Source: Rapana venosa (lineage: Eukaryota; Mollusca; Gastropoda; Neogastropoda; Muricidae). Taken from it: 64,000 nt of DNA. The stretch spans positions 2,577,064 through 2,641,063 of the forward strand of contig CM054145.1 in NCBI GenBank assembly GCA_028751875.1, given 5' to 3'. Position numbers and translations under genes: made by a program. The notes beneath the pieces are model-generated. The model was not told where the DNA came from and did not search any database. It worked only from the letters and a program-made list of their open reading frames with translations. This document shows positions 1 to 10,264 of the stretch, in pieces. Position 1 is the first letter of the stretch, and the number at the start of each line of letters is the position of its first letter.

Positions 1-320
1 GGTTGTATTTTTCATCAAATATCTTAATGAAAATCAAAAGCATTATTATTCAAAATTGTTTTTTTTCTAAACTTTTTAAAAGTTTTTTACCCCCGACTTC
101 AGATCTTTACATCATTTTTTTAAACTAAGCTTGAAGAAAAACAATTCCAAAAATTTATATACAAAAAACAGGCAGAATTTTCCATTTTTACAACCATTTT
201 TCAGGGAGCTAAATAACCCTTTTTTTAAAATAAAAATATTATTTATTGTTAACCTTAAAATCAAGTGCGTTGCAGCAGCTTAAGCTATTTAATGTTTTTG
301 TAAGCTTACAACTGTTTCAG
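1..320. other. AT-rich sequence, no gene seen
   Basis: This stretch is strongly AT-rich with T and A runs and no open frame of interest. It lies just downstream, in minus-strand terms, of the LINE 3' end that begins at 321. No reverse transcriptase C-terminus continues here, so the older element that the LINE entered does not visibly resume. Confidence 0.6.
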
Positions 321-1228
321 ATAATAATAATAAATGGAATTTATATAGTGCTATATCTTGCAAAAACAAATCAAAGCGCTTGCATTCATCGTATTCTAAC
401 ACATGCAACAAGTTACAATAATATAATAGTTTTTACAAATTCAAATGTATTCGCACACACGCACACACACACACACACACAGAGGTTGTGTACTTTGGCA
501 GGGTGGTGGAGGTTTTGGCTGTTGAGGGTAAGGACAGAAATGAGATGAAACAAGAGGGGAAAGTCTTAGATTTGAAATAAATGTGTTTTGAGGCTGGATT
601 TAAAAGTGTCAAAAGTAGGCTTTTGGTGAAGGGAGAGAGGGAGGTCATTCCAGATCACTGGACCAGAAAGAGAGAAAGAGCAACGGCCGACTGTGGATTG
701 GTTGAATCTAGGTATTCATAAGCACAAGTATCTGCAGCAGAGCGGAGGGATCGAGAAGGAGTGTACAGGTGAAGACATTCACAGAGGTAAGAAGGTGCTG
801 TTTTGTGGAGACATTTGTAACAGAGGGTACTGATCTTATAGTTTACTCTCTGTGACGCAGGCCAGTGGAGAGATCGCAAGAGAGGAGTAATGTGTTCAGA
901 TTTTTTCTTTCTGAGGACTAGTCAGGCGGCAGAGTTAGGTATATGTTGAAGAGAGTGGATAGATGATGATGGCAGACCAGCCAAAAGAGAATTGCAATAA
1001 TCCAGACGTGAGAGAATGAGAGACATGATTAGTTTGGATGTTGCATCAGTGGACAGGTACTTTCGAACTGCACTAATACGCCGTAATTGATAGTAGCATG
1101 ACTGGCAGGTCTGGGTGATGAATTCTTGCATGGAGAGTGTGTTGTTGATAAAGACCCCTAGATATTTCACAGCAGTGGCTAGAGGGACAGATGTATTGCC
1201 GAATTCTATTGAAGCAGTTGTGATGGAA
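321..1228 (-). mobile_element. L2/CR1-like LINE, 5'-truncated 3' end (family C)
   Basis: Read on the minus strand, the 3' end is a short ATT repeat preceded by a GCGCTATATAAATTCC-type tail, as in the copies at 7164, 36932 and 52575. Upstream, frames carry the reverse-transcriptase C-terminal blocks of L2/CR1-like LINEs: [12 protein letters not shown], then a SLHW-P-SQRVNYK block, CYKCLHKTAPSYLCE, and a distal PFTKSLLLTLLNPASK block. Several frameshifts separate these blocks, so the copy is dead. A (CA)n tract at about 455-482 interrupts the 3' untranslated part. The clade is assigned from motif memory, not a tree. Confidence 0.8.
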
Positions 1229-1416
1229 GACAGCAGGATAACATCATCAGCAAGCAGAAGAATAAACAATTCTGTGAAATCTTGGGGGAAAGTAGCACCA
1301 CGTTGACCATTATTGATGACGTCTCTGGCTAACTCATTGATAAAAACAGAAAAAAATAAGGGGCTACATACATCACCCTGTTTAACACCAGTGGTACAGT
1401 ATATTATGTCAGTCAC
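922..1416 (-). pseudogene. Chimeric reverse-transcriptase frame from two LINEs
   Basis: This 164-codon frame begins with one LINE's RT (GVKQGDVCSPLFF, then ILLLADDVILLSS, the catalytic A-D-D box). At about residues 61-67 it switches without a stop to a different LINE's RT C-terminus ([35 protein letters not shown]). The second part matches the family C copy at 7883-8890, where IEFGNTSVPL instead follows a KHKLFSVTTT segment. The joint is near base 1228. It is a fusion made by insertion, not a functional protein. Confidence 0.7.
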
Positions 1417-2480
1417 TTAAGTTCCACATCTTATTCTGCTTCTGACATTCTGATACATGGCTCTCAAACATCGTAATAATTTACCCTTCACACCATTTTT
1501 CTGGAGAATAGACCACAAGTTCCTGTTAATAGAATCAAGTGCTTTTTTAAAAGTCAATAAATGCTACATAGAGCTTACGGTCATGAGCAAACTGTTTCTG
1601 TACATATGCTAGCAGCGTAAACATATGATCTATAGTGGAGTATCCTCTGTTAAAACCAGCTTGGTGCTCACCTGTAATATTATTTTTCATAACCCATTCC
1701 TGTAAACTGTTATTAATAATGACTTATGTCACTAAGAGAAATTCCCCGGTAGTTATTACGGTTATCAACATCACCCTTTTTGTGTAATGTTAAGTTATAG
1801 ATTCAGCCCAGTTATCTGAAAAAAGACCATCATCAAAATTTTTGTTGAATAATTTTAGAAGGAAGAGCACAATATTTTCACCTCCATAATTTAGCAATTT
1901 AGCAATGATTTGATCAGAACCAGCTGCTTTATCATTCTTTAGTTTTCTAAGTGCCATTGATATTTCATCTTTAGATATGGGATGATCAAAATCTTCCTCA
2001 GTTCCATCACTGTCAACATCAGTAATCATGGAGTTGGCTAATGAGTCTTTCTCCAACAGGGTTTTGAAATGTTGAAACCATCTGTCAACTGATATACTAT
2101 TCTTTGGCTGACTTTTTCTAAATGACGCCTTCTTAACACTTTTCCAGAACTGGACTTGAGAAGAGATTGAAGACATCATATTTGCAAGTAAAGTCTTATT
2201 ATACTGGGTTTGGTTTTTTCCCCATTCAAGCATGTATTTATATTCCCTTCTTGTGACACTGTACAAGTTTTTGTCCTCGTCCTTTAATGTTTTTTGCTAA
2301 GTCTTTAAAAGTTTTATGACACTATATTTCATACTTTACATTCATTATCCAAACCATGTATGGACCTTTATTTGATGGACCTTTATTGATGTGTACCTGT
2401 TTCTTCATTCCTTCAGCATTGGACTTTATGAAACCACTGAACAAATCTAGAGCTATGTTCTCGTCAATCATGTGAAAGGC
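1229..2480 (-). mobile_element. LINE element A, reverse-transcriptase region fragment
   Basis: On the minus strand, about 2475-2270 reads as a linker in a broken frame. 2266-1790 is an open frame with FWKSVKKASF and KLKNDKAAGSDQIIAKLL, the RT N-terminal block. 1790-1420 reads on in shifting frames through KKGDVDNRNNYRGISLSD, GEHQAGFNRGYSTIDHMF and LYVAFIDF, the first catalytic Asp block. The order is that of a non-LTR RT and the copy carries several frameshifts and stops. The clade was not determined. The element's endonuclease piece lies at 4521-4815, split off by other sequence. Confidence 0.75.
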
Positions 2481-2695
2481 ATTTTTTTAAAATTCACTAT
2501 GTTCTCTTCATGGAGATTTTCTTTATAAACTAAGTTTGTTTTCATCCCACACAAACTTTTCCATAATAAATTCAAATTCAAATTCAAAACTGTATTATCA
2601 CAGAGACAGAGAAATTCCGGTGGGTCATGAGCCATACATAAAAACAATACATATGTAAACATAATATAACACACACACACACATTGGAAGCATGA
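2481..2695. other. Short intergenic stretch with ATTCAA repeats and (CA)n
   Basis: Contains a small direct repeat of AAATTC at about 2569-2587 and a CA run at about 2670-2682. No coding signal seen. Confidence 0.5.
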
Positions 2696-2762
2696 TGGGA
2701 GGACGGGATAGCCTAGTGGTCAGAACATTGCGCTCGTAATCTGATGACCCAGGTTCGATTAA
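2696..2762 (+). mobile_element. tRNA-derived SINE head (family 1), 3'-truncated
   Basis: Pol III box A-like TAGCCTAGTGG and box B-like GGTTCGATT are spaced as in a tRNA head. The sequence matches the start of the fuller SINEs at 6707 and 14449. The body is missing; an A-rich and CA-rich stretch follows directly. Confidence 0.7.
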
Positions 2763-3779
2763 AATTTTAAAAACACACACACACATGTGCATGTGCATGC
2801 GCAAAAGAGAGAAAGGGAAAGGGAGAGAAAGGTTGCTGGACGCAAGTTGTCTTCACTATGAAGACATGTACAAGTCCTATTGTCAATGCAGACCAAGTGG
2901 TAGGCCTAACACTGGCTTGAAAAGGATCGCCCACCCCCTCTCCCCATTGTAATAATTATACATACATACAAACATTCGGATCAGGTCTGCCTATAAGCTG
3001 CGAATTTCAAAGTAAAGTCAACTGAACCGACTGCATCGAGTAGTGAAAAATATGCAAAGTGCTGGCATTTCTGACTTGCCTTATGAACTGGATTCATTTC
3101 CGTATGTATTCTGCAGGAAATGTGTGGTAATCTCCTCAAATAAAGAATAGATTTGGCTACAGGTCTCATTGTTTTCCCATTCTGAAACACTACTGTTTCT
3201 CTTGACTGCCCTTTTGTAAACTGCGCATAGGAGAAAGAATAGCTAATCACAGTGCAGCTGTGCTAAAATTGAAAAATCTCGTAGAGAAGGACTGTAGCGC
3301 AGTAAACAGAACACTTTTTTTTTCCGACTCGTGATCGCAGTTCCATAGTCTTAACATTTTCTGAACAAATTACGGACATACCGTACCAGGTAGGTAGTCC
3401 TGCACATGTAAAAAAAAAAAAAGGTGAAAACAAAGTGATCACGCGCTTCAATGGGTGCAAATTACCTCCCTTGGCAAAATAGATGGCTTCACACGAATAG
3501 CAGATGACAGGCATTCTATCAGTGATATTACGATCTTTGGACACCCTTCTTGCTTTCATTTCTCATAAGTTTTAATTTGTGTTTTTGTCTAATCTACATT
3601 TCAACAGAAACTCTCACTCATGTTTCTCATTTTTAGGGCCTCCAGGGCTATGTAGGTCTCATTTTTAGGGGCCTCAAATAGGTTCTTCAAAAATCAGGGC
3701 CTTTTAGGGCTTTTTAAGATCTGTACAAACCCTGTGTTTATGATCTTCACGCTCAAAGCGGCAATATAAATCATTTAGC
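2763..3779. other. No gene recognised
   Basis: About 1 kb with short CA and GA runs. A small direct repeat of the motif TCTCATTTTTAGGG occurs at about 3627 and 3658. Open frames here are under 100 codons and show no family signature. It separates the two halves of LINE element A. Confidence 0.45.
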
Positions 3780-4520
3780 TCATTCGAAAAAGCTTTTTGT
3801 TCCTCTAGTGGCATTGACTGTGTTGACATCTTTAGTTTGCTTGCCCTGAAAGTATCTTTAAACCCTTCCATGCATTTGCCAAATGACCCTTCTGAAACTG
3901 TTCTTCAACTTTCTCTTTGTAAGGTCTTTTACACTCTCGAATTTCTTTTTGGAGTTTCTTTTGAATTGTTCTGCAGGCCATTCTATTGCCGCTCTGAAAC
4001 GCTAATTTCTTTTTGTTAAGAGAGAACTTTAATGTTTTTGTCACCCAAGGCTTAGTGTTGGGGAATATCTTTACAGCTTTTTGTGTGGAATGATAAGATT
4101 TTCACCGAAAGAAACATAAGCATGCACAGCATGAGTCACTTCATCAACATTCTCACTCAAGTCAAAAAACACATTGCAGTCAGTACACTCAAAGCAGCCT
4201 TACACTCAAAGCAGCCTTTCCACTCTTCCACACTCTCATGCCTCCACACTTTCACAGGCTTTTTCACAACAGGGTTAGTTTTTTATTTGGGGTTGATATG
4301 CAGGTGTGAGGGAAATGGTGCTGTGGTCTGAGGTACCAAGAGGTGGCAGAGCAACAGACTGGTAGGCATGGAAAATGTTCCCCAAGCATTGGTCCAGAAG
4401 TATGTGTTGTGGGGTAAAACAAGCCACATAGTGTTGAACAGAGGGAAGAGCATGTTTTAAATCACAGTGGTTACTATCGCCCAGCACAAAACACGGCCAG
4501 TCAGGAACTTTTAGCTGTAA
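3780..4520 (-). mobile_element. L2/CR1-like LINE fragment (family B): endonuclease C-terminus and linker
   Basis: Minus-strand translation gives the end of an APE-type endonuclease: PDWPCFVLGDSNHCDL, then LPPLGTSDHSTISL with the conserved SDH. The usual linker follows: PVVKKPVKVW, PWVTKTLKFSLNKKKLAFQSG and IQKKLQKEIRECK. No RT follows, so it is truncated on both sides. It joins element A endonuclease sequence at about 4520 in the same orientation. Confidence 0.75.
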
Positions 4521-4815
4521 TTCGTGCACTGGCTCCTCAGTTACAACACATGTATCATATACTGAATTAATATGTAATTCAACAGGAATGTGATCAGAAT
4601 CAGAACGCTCAGCAACAAACAAGCAACATGACTCAGAAATCTGAGAGAACAAATCATCTGACACTAAAAAATAATCATTAACACTGCATCCTCCATCAGA
4701 AATGCATGTATAGCGTCCTAGCTGGTCACCTTTACACACACCATTTATAATTTGCAACCCAAGAGCAGTGCACATATTCAATAATAATTGACCATACTTG
4801 TTGGTAACAGAATCT
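4521..4815 (-). mobile_element. LINE element A, endonuclease C-terminal fragment
   Basis: The minus frame from 4781 reads GVCKGDQLGRYTCISDGG, then SVNDYFLVSDDLF and ERSDSDHIPVEL. The D-Y-F-V and S-D-H motifs mark the C-terminal half of a LINE APE endonuclease. The frame runs on without a stop into family B sequence, so the 168-codon frame at 4275-4781 is a second chimeric open frame in this mosaic. The N-terminal endonuclease half is absent. Confidence 0.7.
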
Positions 4816-4839
4816 CAGAACAACGATTACTACTGAGAG

Positions 4840-5472
4840 ACGTACTTTTACTTTGGATACCGCCCAGCTAGCTCTGGGGGTCATCAAAGCACGCAAGCCA
4901 TCCCACCACCGACAAAGGGGCGCACCATTGAAACAGGTCCATAAGACAGTATACCATCTCGTATAGTAGACTACGTGTGTCCATACAACATTTCAGAACC
5001 CTGAAGGGGAGTTCTCTTTGAGTGGAAGAAATCGCTTGTTACGAACATCAGCATCCTGGTCCCAGTCAAGATGATGTCTAGGAGTTGGGTTGAAGCCAGA
5101 CATGATCAAAATACACAGTAATGCACACAGTTCATCTGGGGTTGTTGTGAGGTATTGTTTCTTTGTGATCAAGCCTAAAGTATGCTGTTCTGGAACAACT
5201 GGACAGGATCAGAAGGCAATGTGGTTGCTGCTGATGGTTTAGCCGTCTACCCCAATCTTGCTTTTGCCTGTTGGACAAGTCAGCTCTCCTCCATTTCCAC
5301 GAAGCTGTGACTGGCTGCTGCTTTGTGTATGGTGGACCTGGACAAGAATCCTTTTGTTTCGCTCCTTTGCTCTTAGCTGCCATGTTTTGTGGTGCTGTGC
5401 CAGATGTGGGTGGCTCAGTGGCATCTACAGAATCCGTTTCTGGGTCCATACTTGCATCAGCAGTGACAGGCT
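4840..5472 (-). pseudogene. Possible piggyBac-like transposase N-terminal relic
   Basis: A minus frame starts beside a pyrimidine-rich TTCTTTCTGTTACAG acceptor-like site at 5472 and reads an acidic, low-complexity N-terminus (MDPETDSVDATEPPTSG) followed by ASWKWRRADLSNRQKQDW. Other frames then give SDPVQLFQNSI and TTPDELCALLCILIMSGFNP with LDWDQDADVRNKRF. That order resembles the D-P-V-x-L-F / T-P-D-E-L-x-x-L / I-L-I-x-S-G-x-N / D-V-R-N blocks of piggyBac transposases. Several frameshifts are needed. No terminal repeats or TTAA ends were found. The acceptor could instead mark a host exon. Confidence 0.35.
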
Positions 5473-5734
5473 GTAACAGAAAGAAGACATCCTAGGTATT
5501 TGGAAAGTATGAACATGAACAGTCTACAACTTGCAGCAACATAAACATTCATGTTAACTGGCTTTTTTTCTGTTCTTTCCGTTTCATGTCATCCATTTTA
5601 TGTGTCCATTTTCCCTCTCCTCCATTCCCCTCCAATTCTCCATAAAAAGTACCAAATTTACCGCAACCTGCAACATAAAATCAATTCCCTATTTCCTCTG
5701 CATCATCTCTGCCAAGTGTAGATTTTAAAAATTT
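5473..5734. other. No gene seen
   Basis: AT-rich and pyrimidine-rich spacer with no coding or repeat signal that I recognise. Confidence 0.45.
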
Positions 5735-6003
5735 TATTTTATTCTTTTATATTGAGGATAATGGAATAAGCACTTGTGTGCTTTTTTACAACCAGTCCCT
5801 GTGTGTATGCGGTTTTGTAAATTTTGTCATGTTCCCACCGGCACACAATGGCCTACTCTTACAAAGAGTGGAACAGGATTTAACGTGTGCGCAAGATGTT
5901 CTGCGTGCATTTACACATGGGGCCTCGGTTTATAGTCTCATCCGAAGGACTGTTGGGGAGAGTGGAGTGTGCACTGATGTGACCATACACCCTGCCAGAG
6001 GCC
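5735..6003 (-). mobile_element. tRNA-SINE family 1, body and 3' tail (head missing)
   Basis: Reverse orientation. The left end has the family 1 tail, with AATGGAATAAGCAC and the small AAGCAC/GTGCTT hairpin. The common body follows: AATGGCCTACTCTT, ACAAGATGTTCTGCGTGC-like and GGTTTATAGTCTCATCC. The tRNA-like head expected at the right end is not present. Confidence 0.75.
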
Positions 6004-6706
6004 AGTCACAGTAGCTCTTGAAGACAGCTGGTTTGGGCTCAGACTTGAGGGCACTGCATGATAAGCATCTTCCTCACCACTGTTTTCTCTGTATCTTCAC
6101 CTACCAGGGATGGTTCATTATAAATAGCTAGCTGCTCTTTTCTCTAAATGTGGGATCATCCGGCAGTATATCAAGGACTTGGTTGTGAAAAATTGTGGTA
6201 ATAAGACATTTCTAAATAGCTCTTTCAGTTCAAGGAAACGTGCACTTCATTCACTTAACCTGTGTCTTTAAAACTTGCTCTGATCAAGTAAAAATGATCT
6301 ACAATAGATTAGATTTTGTCAGGCATGTCACTGCAAAGATGCTAAAACCCCCTTCCCTCTCGATACCACGATCCCATATTTCAAGTCGAACTTCAGACAT
6401 GCTCCACAAACAACTGATCATGTTCCGAAAAAATCTGAAAGACACAATTTTAGATTCTAAGCTAAACTTCAATTTTGCTTAACAAACAGATACAAAACTG
6501 TTTAGAGATGAATAAATGCTGTGCACTAACCTTTCTGACGATGTCTTGGTGGATCTGCAAATGGCTGCTCCCACGGAGATGATCAGAGGGACACTGCTCA
6601 CCAGTCCCTGGTTTCAGGACTCTTATTTTCAGCTCACTGGAACTGCCCATGCATTCATTCAGTGTGACGAACACTGCAGCACAACAATGCTAGCAGCACA
6701 CAACTG
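6004..6706. other. No gene recognised
   Basis: Short open frames only, with no family signature. No obvious repeat shared with the rest of the window. Confidence 0.4.
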
Positions 6707-7062
6707 GGGGACGGGATGGCCTGGTGGTTAGAGTCATCTATTCATGATCTGTTGACCCGAGTTCGATTCTCGTTCAAGAGGACTTTTCATCTGGAGTTAA
6801 CATCAGTACCGACTCCACTCTCCTCAAAAGTCCTTCAGATGAGACTATAAATTGAGGTCCCATGTACGAACTCACGCAGAAAATCTTGCACACACGTTAA
6901 AACCTGTTCCGCTTTTTAGAAGAGTAGGCCATTGTGTGCCGTGGGAATGGATGACAAAATTTACCAAACTGCATACACACGAGGGACTAGATTAAAAAAA
7001 GCACATGAATGCTTATTCCATTATCCTTGAAATAAAAGTGTAAAATAAACAAACAAATAAAT
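6707..7062 (+). mobile_element. tRNA-SINE family 1, near full length
   Basis: Starts with a tRNA-like head (GGCCTGGTGGTTAGAG for box A, GAGTTCGATTCTC for box B). The body follows with GTTAACATCAGTACCGACTC and GAGTAGGCCATTGTGTGCC, then the AAGCACATGAATGCTTATTCC hairpin region and an AATAAATAAATAA tail. It is the clearest reference copy of this family with the one at 14449. Confidence 0.85.
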
Positions 7063-7074
7063 AAATAACTGTCT

Positions 7075-7163
7075 GATCCCATATATGGGGTCATAGTAGC
7101 ATATGGGTTAAGGCACTGGCAGGTCTGCTCCTGGTTGACCTGGGAGATCGTAAAAACTCCCAC
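7075..7163 (-). mobile_element. SINE family 3, internal fragment
   Basis: The reverse complement contains GGGAGTTTTTACGATCTCC, AGGTCAAC and GACCTGCCAGTGCCTTA, matching the region just after the tRNA head of the SINE at 59485. It abuts the LINE tail that starts at 7164. Confidence 0.6.
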
Positions 7164-7322
7164 CCTTAATAATAATAATAATAACAACAATAATAAATGG
7201 AATTTGTATAGCGCTATATCTTGCAAAGACAAATCAAAGCGCTTGCATTCAACATATTCTTACAGAGTCATGCAGCCAATAACTATTAATAGCTTAAACA
7301 AATTCAAATGTACACACCCACA
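7164..7322 (-). mobile_element. L2/CR1-like LINE family C, distal 3' part
   Basis: ATT-repeat tail and GCGCTATATC-type end as at 321. The element is interrupted by the RTE fragment at 7323-7871 and resumes at 7883. The 11-bp motif ACACACCCACA ends this part (7312-7322). Confidence 0.75.
7312..7322. repeat. Target-site duplication, left copy (ACACACCCACA)
   Basis: Identical 11 bp occur at 7872-7882 on the other side of the RTE fragment. The motif is CA-rich, so chance identity in a simple repeat cannot be excluded. Confidence 0.5.
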
Positions 7323-7871
7323 GTTTCTGATGGTGCTGGCTGTATTTCTCACACAGAACTCGCAGTTTGAAAATTTGTTCTGTGTTACTTGTGTTTGGTC
7401 ACCTCCACATATCTGTATGCAAGCGAATCCTGGACATTGAATGCAGATCTACAAAGGAGGATCCAGGCTTTGGAGATGAGATACCTCAGAAGACTCTTTG
7501 GCATTTTAAAATTAATTTTATACATGACCACATTACCAACGAAGAAGTCTGACAAACCATCACCCAACAAGTAAAGCACTACGAAGACCTGCTGACCACA
7601 GTCAATAAAAGGAAGCTCAGATGGTATGGGCATGTGACAAGATCAGAATGATGGGCTCTCCAAGACCATACTGCAAGGAACAGTGCAGGGGAAGAGAAGG
7701 CGAGGCAGGCCGAAGAAGAAATGGGCAGACAACATCACTGAATGGACCGGGAAGAGCTTCTCCACAACCCAGGCACTTGTGCACAACCACCGCAAATGGA
7801 GCCAGCTGGTGCAACGTTCGTCACTGCAGTGCCCCTACTACCCGGGCAGGGGGGGGGGCAGATGAGATGAG
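7323..7871 (+). mobile_element. RTE-like LINE 3' end nested in LINE family C
   Basis: Plus-strand frames give the RTE C-terminus in order: ASESWTLNADLQRRIQALEM, DHITNEEV, KRKLRWYGHVTRSDGLSKT, ILQGTVQGKRRRGRPKKKW and ADNITEWTGKSFS. At least two frameshifts are present. The same blocks occur in the RTE copies at 11815 and 20285. It is severely 5'-truncated and is flanked by an 11-bp direct repeat, which fits target-primed insertion into the older LINE. Confidence 0.8.
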
Positions 7872-7882
7872 ACACACCCACA
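7872..7882. repeat. Target-site duplication, right copy (ACACACCCACA)
   Basis: Pairs with 7312-7322 around the nested RTE fragment. Confidence 0.5.
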
Positions 7883-8890
7883 CACAACTCACAAAGGTCA
7901 TACTCTTTGACAGATGGATTTCGGCCATTGAAGGCAGGGATACTGATAGTTTTGAGATGAAAAGAGGGGGGGGGATCTTAGGAAAGAAATATGTATGTCT
8001 TCAGGCTGGATTTAAATGTGTCATAAGTAGGCTTTTGGCGAAGAGAGAGAGGGTGGTCGTTCCAGATCGATGGACCACAAATAGAGAAAGAGCAACGATC
8101 AACAGTGGACTGGTTGATTCTCGGTATTCGTAAGCACAAGGTATCTGCAGCAGAGCAGAGGGAACAAGGAGGAGTGTACAGGTGAAGACATTCACAGAGG
8201 TAGGAGGGTGCCGTTTTGTGGAGACATTTGTAACAGAAGGAACTAATCTTACAGTTTACTCTCTGGCACAGGCAGCCAGTGGAGAGATTGCAAGAGAGGA
8301 GTTTTGTGCTCAGATTCTGAGGACTAGTCAAGCTGCAGAGTTTTGTATATGTTGAAGGGAGTGGATAGATGATACTGGCAGACCAGCCAAAAGAGAATTG
8401 CAATAGTCCAGACGTGAAAGAATGAGAGACGCCACTAGTTTGGATGTTGCATGAGTGGACAGGTACTTTCACATTGCACTAATACGCCATAATTGATAGT
8501 AGCACGACTGGCAGGTCTGGGTGGGGTGATGAATTTTTGCATAGACAGTGTGTTGTCGATAATGACCCCTAGATACTTCACAGCAGTGATAGAGGGACTG
8601 ATGTATTGCCAAATTCTATTAAAGTTGTTGTAACAGAAAAGAGTTTGTGTTTGGTCCCTACAAGCATGGCTTTGGTTTTATCTGCGTTTAGCTGTAACTT
8701 GTTTTATATCATCCAGTTTTGAATATCTTGAAAGCAGCAGGTCATATTTGTCAAGAGAGAAGGCAGATTTTCAGGAGTAACAACACTACTTTGAATTTGC
8801 GAGTCATCTGCATAAAAATGATGGCTGATCTGATGATGATTTATTATATGTGACAGTATGAATGGTTTTGTACGAACGTTCCCCATCGGG
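7883..8890 (-). mobile_element. L2/CR1-like LINE family C, reverse-transcriptase C-terminal half
   Basis: The minus strand reads from 8886: FYADDSQIQSSV (RT catalytic Y-A-D-D box), CCFQDIQNWMI, NKLQLNADKTKAMLVGTKHK and IEFGNTSVPL. Then come the SLHW-region blocks, NCKISSFCYKCLHKTAPSYL, GPSIWNDHPLSLRQKPTYDT and FKSSLKTYIF. It is interrupted by stops and frameshifts. It is 5'-truncated just upstream of the catalytic box at about 8890. It is the best-preserved family C copy for this part of the RT. Confidence 0.85.
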
Positions 8891-9059
8891 AATCCGAGGT
8901 CTGGACAATTTTCATTTCATGGACTAGCACCATGAAGACGTTATAGGCTAATAATAGCAATGCTGGAGAATTTATCTGTTGAAATCAACCAATCAGAACA
9001 TATCTCAATGTTTTGTGGTTGTTTGTTAGGCCCTGTTGTGACCTGACCCTTTGCATCTC
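8891..9059. other. No gene seen
   Basis: Unassigned spacer between a LINE and a weak acidic open frame. Confidence 0.4.
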
Positions 9060-9530
9060 ATTACTGTCAGTGTCAAAATGGCATCTCACGCTTCAACTTA
9101 GCAATAACAAAGCCTGGTAAAAGACAACGAAAACAACGTTTCCATCTTGCTGAAGTTATCAAAATCCTTCAGACTGAAGATTCTGACAACGATGAAGGGA
9201 GTGACGATGATGATTTGAGTTTTCTGATGAGGGAGGGGAGGGGGGGGAGGGAGGTGGTTAAATCAGCCGAATCTCACTGGCTGCATGTCAGTGAAGGAGA
9301 GGGAAAGGAGGTGGGAGAGGCAGAGGATGTGTCAAGTGAAACAGAACCGTTTGATGCAACAGATATGAATGATGGGTTTTTACTGTTCATGCTTAGTGAT
9401 TGGGTTTGGATATTAATAGTAATTTTCCTTGTGTTCCAGCCTTTGCTAGATCACCTGGCCACCACGTCCTACAAGAATGCTTGCCCCCCCTGACTTCTCA
9501 TTTTCCTGAATTAAATGTGCATAATACCAT
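9060..9530 (+). pseudogene. Acidic hypothetical frame, possibly a piggyBac N-terminus
   Basis: A plus frame reads KPGKRQRKQRFHLAEVIKIL, then TEDSDNDEGSDDDDLSFL and, further on, EVGEAEDVSSETEPFDATDM. A basic start, an F-x-x-x-E-x-I-x-x-L helix and an Asp/Ser/Glu run resemble the N-termini of piggyBac-derived proteins. No DDE catalytic region follows, and the frame ends in a hydrophobic stretch at about 9370-9450. It could equally be an unrelated degraded exon. Confidence 0.2.
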
Positions 9531-10264
9531 ATCCTAGTGCCGATCATCTTCATCTCAGATGAATTCCAATCATTTTTTAAATCATTCTGAGCACTGGCAG
9601 ACTTGTTTCACCTCCTTCTGGTTCCTGGGATGCAGTCTAAAGTTGCGAATGCCCGTTTTTAAAAAATCAGAACTGAAATTAGGGACACTATTTATGTACG
9701 TCTAATGCGAACGTTATCAACAAATAAACTTTTCTACTTTGCTTAGATTAGTTATATAATTATAATTATTCTTAATTTCCAGATTCTAATCACTTGCAAA
9801 AAGATTGGGGGTGACTTTTATCTACATTACAAATGGCCAGATGTGCGTGAATAGCAGGAGAGAACTTCAGAGTGGAGTGTTTAATTCATCTATAGTCACT
9901 TGTCACTCTTCTTTCCAGGAATCTGTAATATGCCCGTTTTAAAAAATGTTTATGGGCCTTTTCCTTGCACTAAATTGAATTGTCATTATCTGTAATGTAT
10001 ACTTTCATTTCTTTAATTTTATTTTTCATTGATAATATTTGAGGACTTCATGTCACCCAGTGGCAATGCCACGAACGCGCTAAGTGGAGCAGTGGTTCAC
10101 GTTCGTCCACCATGTCATCGACCCCAACGACCCTGGCGGTTACGTCCCCGCCCTGCGTGGTTACGGGAACCAGTGAACAGTGAATATTCTATAACAAATC
10201 TTTATTTGAAACCATTTCAATTTAATTTCTTTAATTTTATTTGTCAGTTTTAATACTCCATGCC
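9531..10264. other. AT-rich spacer, no gene seen
   Basis: Nothing recognisable except two similar motifs, TTTCTTTAATTTTATTT, at about 10011 and 10227, flanking a GC-richer insert of about 200 bp. That insert has no identified family. Confidence 0.4.
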
